This document shows, one piece after another, positions 58,389 through 64,000 of a stretch of 64,000 nucleotides of DNA. This stretch comes from Sthenelais limicola. Its lineage: Eukaryota; Annelida; Polychaeta; Phyllodocida; Sigalionidae. Below the pieces are notes generated by a model. It was given only the letters and a program-made list of their open reading frames with translations, was not told the DNA's origin and did not search any database. Made by a program: the position numbers and the translations under genes. The stretch covers positions 89,941,784-90,005,783 of the forward strand of contig OW804096.1 in NCBI GenBank assembly GCA_942159475.1. The letters run 5' to 3'. Numbering within the stretch: the first letter of the stretch is position 1; the number at the start of each line of letters is the position of its first letter.

Positions 58389-60772
58389 GGTTTTGAACAA
58401 AGTATTGATGTTATCCCAGATACACCAGAAGATCAACGCCCAAAAAGTGGGATAAACCTCAGGATGGAAAATCATCATCTAATACAAAGTCTGAATTATT
58501 GGAAGGAAAAGTCACAGACCCTGGAGAAAAAGAACCTAACTCTAAAGACAAAGACAACATTGAAACCTTCGCTTACCGCAAAATACAGGGTATGTATACT
58601 TTTAGTTTTATTTGTTCATTTGCAAAATACGATATCTTTAATATAATACAACAAAATGGTGTGTGTTGGTATAACAAATCACTTATATTTTATGTATTCT
58701 GAAGCTCTGCAATCTCTCCTTGTAATTCATTTGACAGTATTATATGTGATACATTGATACTCTTAAGACCCCAGGCAGAGGGTTCTGTTCATAACCTTAA
58801 TTAAATTGAGTAAGTTGAATTGTGGGAACTCACATTATGATACTGGTTTCTGGGCAATGATATTGTCAGAATCAATCAAGTAATTTCTTTCCCGCTCTCC
58901 CAAACCTTAGACTGGGTGCCTTCATATTAGTAGCTGTATGACACTAACTACGGCTGTAACACTTCCTGAGAGTTAGGTGTGGTCATGGTCTAGTGAGTCT
59001 GTAGTAAACAGTCAAAGTGGCCACTTTACTTCAAGGTCAACTTAGCTATAGGGCAAGTTAGGGACATTGCTGTATTAACCATTTTTTTTCTTAATCCTTG
59101 GGTATGAACATGTTTTCTTTGTTCATAAGTTCATCAATTGTGCAATAGGAATTTTCTCTGTATTTTTCTAAGAATAAAAGACCATCATTCCATACCTGCA
59201 TAATTATAGTGCAAAATTTGAGTAAAAGGAGAGAATTAATTGATATAGGTTGTCTTCACTCAATATGAAAAAGAATTTTTGGAATTGTGCATGCAACAGT
59301 TTCAAATATAGACAGCCCTGAATCTCTGCTTTTGTTCCACATATGACAGTAACATTTAACAGAAAAACTCTAAAAACTAAAAGGAACCTTATAAAATGAA
59401 TTAAGGCAATTAAGGTTTTGGTCCATAACTTAGCACACACCACTATAGAAATACTACCTAACACTGGTCACGGTCCACTAATCCACTTGACACTTGACCT
59501 CAATTCTCAAAAGTACATAAATATTTAGCTGTGTTTTTACTGTTGAAATCAAATGAAAGAGCTCCCTGATGTCTTTCTGCTGCCACTATTTGTTGTTATA
59601 CATCCATATGCTTTATAGGTTTGCATTTCCAAAGCAGGTAGAAGTCCGGGACTATAAATATTTAGCTTAGATTACAATATATACTGTCTGAGTGCATTCA
59701 CTTCCATTGAAACGGAAGTTTACCAGACCCTCCGTCTTGTCATTTATGCATAGCACACTGGGAAGACACTGGCCAAGTAACAGACAGAGTCTTCTCTATT
59801 AAATGCTGCCTTCCAGCCACACACATTATTGGATTATTCATTATAGTGTGCATAACATAATATCTTAGTTTTCCTCAATGTCTGAACAGAGGATATAGTC
59901 AGTCCAGTGTCCCCCTTTAACAGAAGCCTGCAGAACCTATCACAGGACGTTGACAGACAAAGAACGTCAGGCAAATACTGGACAGGACGAATATATCAAG
60001 AGAATGAGCCGAACTAACCACCACAGGAGAAAGGTGTGTTATACATTTTCTAGAAATGTGCCTTGTTCTAAAACACATATATTCATGTTAGAACATTGGC
60101 CGCACTCTGTGTCGCGATTTGTTACACCTACCCATAGCCCTTGTACTAGCCCAGTCATTGTTTACTGAGGAATTGGCTGGGCTAGACAAATGTGGTAGCA
60201 TCTTAGGATGCTTGTAGACGCTGTGACAACAGGCTAAGCTTCATACTGGACAAATCATTTTAAAATCATTCAGGCTTTATTTTGCTAAGTGTCATGGAAT
60301 CTCCTTTAATCAACCCTTTGCTCATCTTGGTAGATCTATAATATATGTATAGTGAAAGAGAGCTTTCATTATAAACAAATAGCTTGTCCACATGTCATCA
60401 ACAGACAATGCAATAACTTCTAGAAGATTTTGCTTTTATGATATATGATTCTTTATCATATGAAACATACAAATCATTTATTCATTATAGAAACTCAACC
60501 GTCGGACTAGGGCTATAAAAGAAGTGGACTGGACTCAGGAAAAAAAGGATAGGGTGTCCTCTATCCTCACAATGGAATTCATGAGTAGGGAAGAGGAGGA
60601 CATGCATGTCCCCGACGTCCCTGATGGAGAGATAGTGACATGTGCGGGGAGAATTGCCAAGACCCTTCACTGGGAGAGCCCTGAGCTTTCATCGGTAAAG
60701 AGGAGACTTGACTCGGTGTATTTAGCAAGTGTTGCTACTGCCAAAGAAAGACAAGGCTTTGTACCAGTTTGA
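58389..60772 (+). pseudogene. Three-exon gene of a transposon-associated family, probably broken
   Basis: Exons: about 58389-58589 (ends ATACAGG/GTATGT, phase 1), 59924-60033 (phase 0 end) and 60491-60772 with a TGA stop. The last two are clean: EYIKRMSRTNHHRRK joins KLNRRTRAIKEVDWTQEKKD and then EFMSREEED. A short coding start from ATG 58308 runs in-frame into TAG 58386-58388, which may be a stop or an acceptor AG. Within exon 1 the better frame changes near 58440-58460, so one lesion is likely. The basic block followed by (E/Y)(F/Y)MS.EE recalls small proteins carried by invertebrate DNA transposons; function unknown. Confidence 0.5.
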
Positions 60773-62430
60773 CACCCTAGGGAGCATAAGTCATACCGCA
60801 AAGCACCATTAACTGCCCCAAACTGGGTTCTTAATATGTAAATAAACAAAGTTGAATTAAAATAGCCTGATTAATTGACCGGATTGACTTAACTGTAAAG
60901 AACCTCAGAAATTATTGAAATATAGAATAAAGACGAGTTACTAATAAATTGCATTCCTTTATTTGTTCATTAGATTCCTAGTATATATGTTTTTCTTTAT
61001 AATTTGTTACTCTCAAAGATATTGACCCATACCTCATCTGTTAAGTGCAACTGTTAAGTACATTTCTTTGCCCTTCAAACCACCCTAATAATTCCCTGTA
61101 AGGTTATGCGTTTCTTGAACTCACAGTTTATAGATGTTATGTGTCACAGGAAACATGAGCCAGAAAATATATTTCAAAATACCATTGTATTTTAAAAGAT
61201 GGGATTAGACTGGTCCAATGGTATTAACCATTAGCATATCATAGAATTTGGTGGTGGAGGCAGGAAACCTACAATATTCTTATTTATGCTTATTATTTAA
61301 TGCGTATTATTGATCACTAAATATTTATTCAGAAAATCATCAGTTCATCATTTTGGTTCATCATTTTCTTGTTGTAGTAGCGTATACAGCTGTGCTGCCC
61401 AAGTATTTAGCTCAACTATCAGATTTGTCCTAGAAAGATGAAACAACTTTTGCACTGCTCAAAATATATTAAGGATTCCCCCTCTTTCATTAGATCTTAA
61501 GTAAAACTTTCTGCTTTCTGGAAATCGCCGTTCAAAGTAATGCGTCAGTAATGGCACTACTTCAGTCAAACTCCAGCGTGGATGCCCCTCCTGTGTGAAC
61601 TAGCCTAATGTACTTCCTCTAGAAGAATATAAATTTGAAAATGTTAAGTAACAACATGTAATGAATTTTAACAACAACAAAATCATTTTATCTATAAGTG
61701 TGATGCAGGTAAATGTCATGATAGCTCATTGATTAACATGAACATGGTGGATATTAGCACTGACTTAACTTACTATGCCAATGGTTCCCGCCAGAACCAA
61801 GAATCCTTTGTTTCCAATGATAATTGGAGTGACTGGTTATTAACGCTATTTCCGTCCATACCCTTCTTTGTTTACCAGGGTCTTAGGGGGTACTGTCAAC
61901 TTAGCCAGGTCCCATGGGAGAGGACAAGGATGAGTGTTGTGGGAGGGGGATTGGGCCGGGTTGTTGGTGGGGGTAGGGGAGGACAGAGTGGCTTTGTCGA
62001 GGCAGCCAACGCGGTCTCTTCTTTCGCCGAAAGGAAGTCTTAACTTAGTCTTTTCTTATCGTGAAAGCCAGTCTTAGACCATATTGACAAGTGCCCAAGC
62101 CCACTGCTTAAGACTTTCTTTCATCCTTACATATAGACTCCTTCCATGCACATCCTAATCACTAGGTGGCGATATCGTCGCTATATGGACTGTAGCCTAC
62201 ATGTGCCGTGATATCGAGAGGTGACAGCACTTTTTTTATACGAACAAGCCTCTCTATACAATTACAAAATAATATTACAAATAGTTGTTCATATCGTCCG
62301 TTAAACCTTTCTTTAATTTCACTTTTATTCTTATATGTCCCACATCCCACTTTTTTCGCCCTATTTACTCCTCACTCTATAAAATCCCTACAACCCCCTT
62401 CTCTACAATCAGCAACGATAATTTAGTGTG
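60773..62430. other. Spacer, no convincing gene
   Basis: A 104-residue frame at 61729-62043 has mixed composition, no splice support and a low-complexity G-rich end; I do not accept it as a gene. The remainder is AT-rich. Confidence 0.4.
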
Positions 62431-62576
62431 GTGATACCTTTTTACTATCGAAACATTAGCATGCACCCTAGTAGACGTCATAAGTGATTGTGTACCGCAA
62501 CGAAGCAGGCACACTTTCACTTCTAGTACTTCTAGTACAACTTCTACACTATCATCACTTCTATAATTTCCCTGAA

Positions 62577-62994
62577 ATGCCTAAAATCAAGAAACCTCGC
62601 TGAGGACGCGGTTGGATTGTCTCTGACTTCCATATTTTTAGACATGGGAGGCAAATTGAGCGAGAGTATCCTTCGGCCAATTTTCAGAAAGTGGAATATT
62701 TTGATTTTCATACTGGCCAAAAACAAAGTTCTTACGTCGACATATCAGCGAATAATGTCGATTTAACGGACAAACCCAAGCCTAGAAAGCGACGAATTTC
62801 TGCTACTATGACCTTTTTTAACGATGGCTTATCAACGACCGAGGCATACTCAATAGAGGTGCCCGATGAGGAAGATGTCGCCCTACCAGTGCCACCAGCT
62901 GCTGATGGCTCCCTTCTTGAAGTTGAACCACCTCTTCTGGCTGACGAGCCTCTTGGACTCGTACAGCTACCTCCTTCCCCAACTGCAGGAGCCT
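62577..62994 (+). pseudogene. Duplicated gene start, copy A (early stop)
   Basis: ATG 62577 begins MPKIKKPR, then TGA at codon 9 (62601-62603), after which the frame is open for 130 codons to a GCCT/GTAAGT donor at 62994. The protein has a GRGWIVSDF start, FQKVEYFDFHTG, a basic KPRKRRISAT and an acidic Pro-rich end. The GRG..(I/V)SDF motif is seen in some DNA-transposon proteins, but I cannot assign the family. In copy B the same codon is CGA (Arg), so the TGA is a point mutation here. Confidence 0.55.
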
Positions 62995-63001
62995 GTAAGT
63001 A

Positions 63002-63356
63002 ACATTTTTTTAAACCACTCTTCAATTCTATAGCGCATCCTACTTCACGACTCCCACATGTGAGTTAACATTACCAAACGACTAGTCCGCCGGGCGAGCC
63101 GAAAAAACCACCCCTAATTACACATTATCGGCTTCGCACATTCTTTTCAATTGAATAATTGAGCAATAACCGTATTTTACATATTCCCCCTCTAAATCTG
63201 TAGGAGGACATGAAAGTATTAATCATTGTTAGATTTTCTAATTACAAAAACTTCTTACTCGGTGAAGGTCCCGGGGGGGGGGGGGGGGCTACTTGACTTT
63301 ATAGTGTATACAATATTACACTTATGTGCCGTGATAAAGGCCCCCTTTTTTCAATA
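63002..63356. other. Spacer between the duplicated gene starts
   Basis: No exon seen. Contains a C3G17-type homopolymer near 63271-63288. Confidence 0.4.
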
Positions 63357-63486
63357 TTGTGCTACCTTTTTACTATCCAAACATTATCATTCGCCTAAGT
63401 AGACGTCATAAGCGATTTTCTACCACAACGAAGCAGACACACTTTCACTTCTACTACTTCTAGTACAACTTCTACATTTCCCTGAA

Positions 63487-63606
63487 ATGCCTAAAATCAA
63501 GAAACCTCGCCGAGGACGCGGTCTGATTGTCTCTGACTTCCATTTTTTTGGACATGGGACGCATATTGAGCGAGACTATCCATCGGCCAATTTTCAGAAA
63601 GTGTAA
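63487..63606 (+). pseudogene. Duplicated gene start, copy B (truncated)
   Basis: ATG 63487 gives MPKIKKPRRGRGLIVSDF and continues to a TAA at 63604-63606 (39 codons), where copy A has GAA; similarity to copy A fades after that. Promoter-side sequence is also shared (about 62430-62576 and 63357-63486, including GTAGACGTCATAAG). Each copy thus has a different early stop. Confidence 0.55.
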
Positions 63607-64000
63607 TACTTCAATGCCCCTATTTGTTTTGCATGAATCAGCTCTTGAATGTCCCCTCTTTTAAGGCACCAAGCTCCCGAACATCAGCTCCTCAATAGCA
63701 CCTTTTTTATCATTTCAGCTCCCGAAGCTCAGCTTCCAAATATCGCCCAATAATTGGCATTCACATTTTCCGAAATCCATGGAAGAATGTTGCTAGCTAG
63801 CCAGCCTACTACATAGGCCTAATTCATAAACTGTCCTGTACCCATTCATTAACATTCGCTTTCCCCAAAACAATAATTAAAACCGAACTGACCAACCCAC
63901 ATGTAATAGATGCTCCCAATTTCCTGTGTTAAGAGCGGTTTAATCCCCTGTGGGCAAGATCAAATGATAGAGCCAATTTGCTCCCCTGATTATCTCTATC
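63607..64000. other. Right-edge sequence, no gene seen
   Basis: AT-rich DNA with CAGCTCCCGAA-type imperfect repeats (about 63670-63740). No coding exon recognised. Confidence 0.4.

Noticed and set aside
61729..62043. 104-residue ORF as a gene
   Set aside because: No homology recognised, no splice or promoter signals, and a G-rich low-complexity end.

Overview
This is eukaryotic, almost certainly animal, genomic DNA. It is AT-rich, its genes are broken by GT-AG introns, it has TATA boxes and AATAAA signals, and it is crowded with transposons. The frequent AGGCCT-type words and the mix of element families (Polinton/Maverick, Tx1/L1-like LINE, CACTA/EnSpm-like transposase, many TIR elements) suggest a marine invertebrate, perhaps an echinoderm or another non-vertebrate deuterostome. 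That placement is a low-confidence impression. Most of the window is mobile DNA.

Layout. 1-1.4 kb: broken CACTA/EnSpm-type transposase. 2.0-4.1 kb: a CACTG-ended TIR element with a second TIR element nested in it. 4.9-8.3 kb: multi-exon gene with Ser/Gln/Pro-rich repeats, followed by an internally deleted tandem copy (8.7-9.86 kb). 10.6-12.1 kb: TIR element E3. 12.8-13.9 kb: two small genes of unknown function. 14.4-20.9 kb: complete 6.5-kb Tx1/L1-like LINE on the minus strand, with a poly(A) tail and 14-bp target-site duplications. 21.0-22.9 kb: small four-exon gene (minus). 24.2-25.7 kb: secreted/type I membrane protein gene (minus). 26.6-40.1 kb: Polinton/Maverick-like virus-type element. 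40.1-55.9 kb: a 3.93-kb segment repeated three times in tandem, the first copy enlarged by TIR elements E1 and E2. 56.7 kb: a small TIR element. 58.3-60.8 kb: a three-exon, partly broken gene. 62.4-63.6 kb: a duplicated, broken gene start.

The centrepiece is the Polinton-like element. All its genes read rightward: protein-primed type B DNA polymerase, packaging ATPase, two small proteins, chromodomain integrase, two small structural proteins, major capsid protein and adenain-type protease. The polymerase carries an in-frame C-terminal NADAR (YbiA-like) domain, a family of N-glycosidases acting on ADP-ribosylated guanosine. Its gene is spliced: phase-0 exons upstream, and one intron inside the catalytic DTDS motif. 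The polymerase has several lesions, while most morphogenesis genes are open. Five successive gene pairs overlap by exactly ATGA, with no poly(A) signal seen between them, which suggests one polycistronic message.

The unrelated LINE 15 kb away also ends its ORF1 in a NADAR domain, broken by a 14-bp triplication. Two unrelated selfish elements carrying the same ADP-ribose-removing fold suggests a shared counter-defence role. Separately, several non-autonomous TIR elements hold many dispersed, often palindromic copies of an element-specific CpG-containing word. E1, E2 and E3 share a TIR consensus and look like one family.
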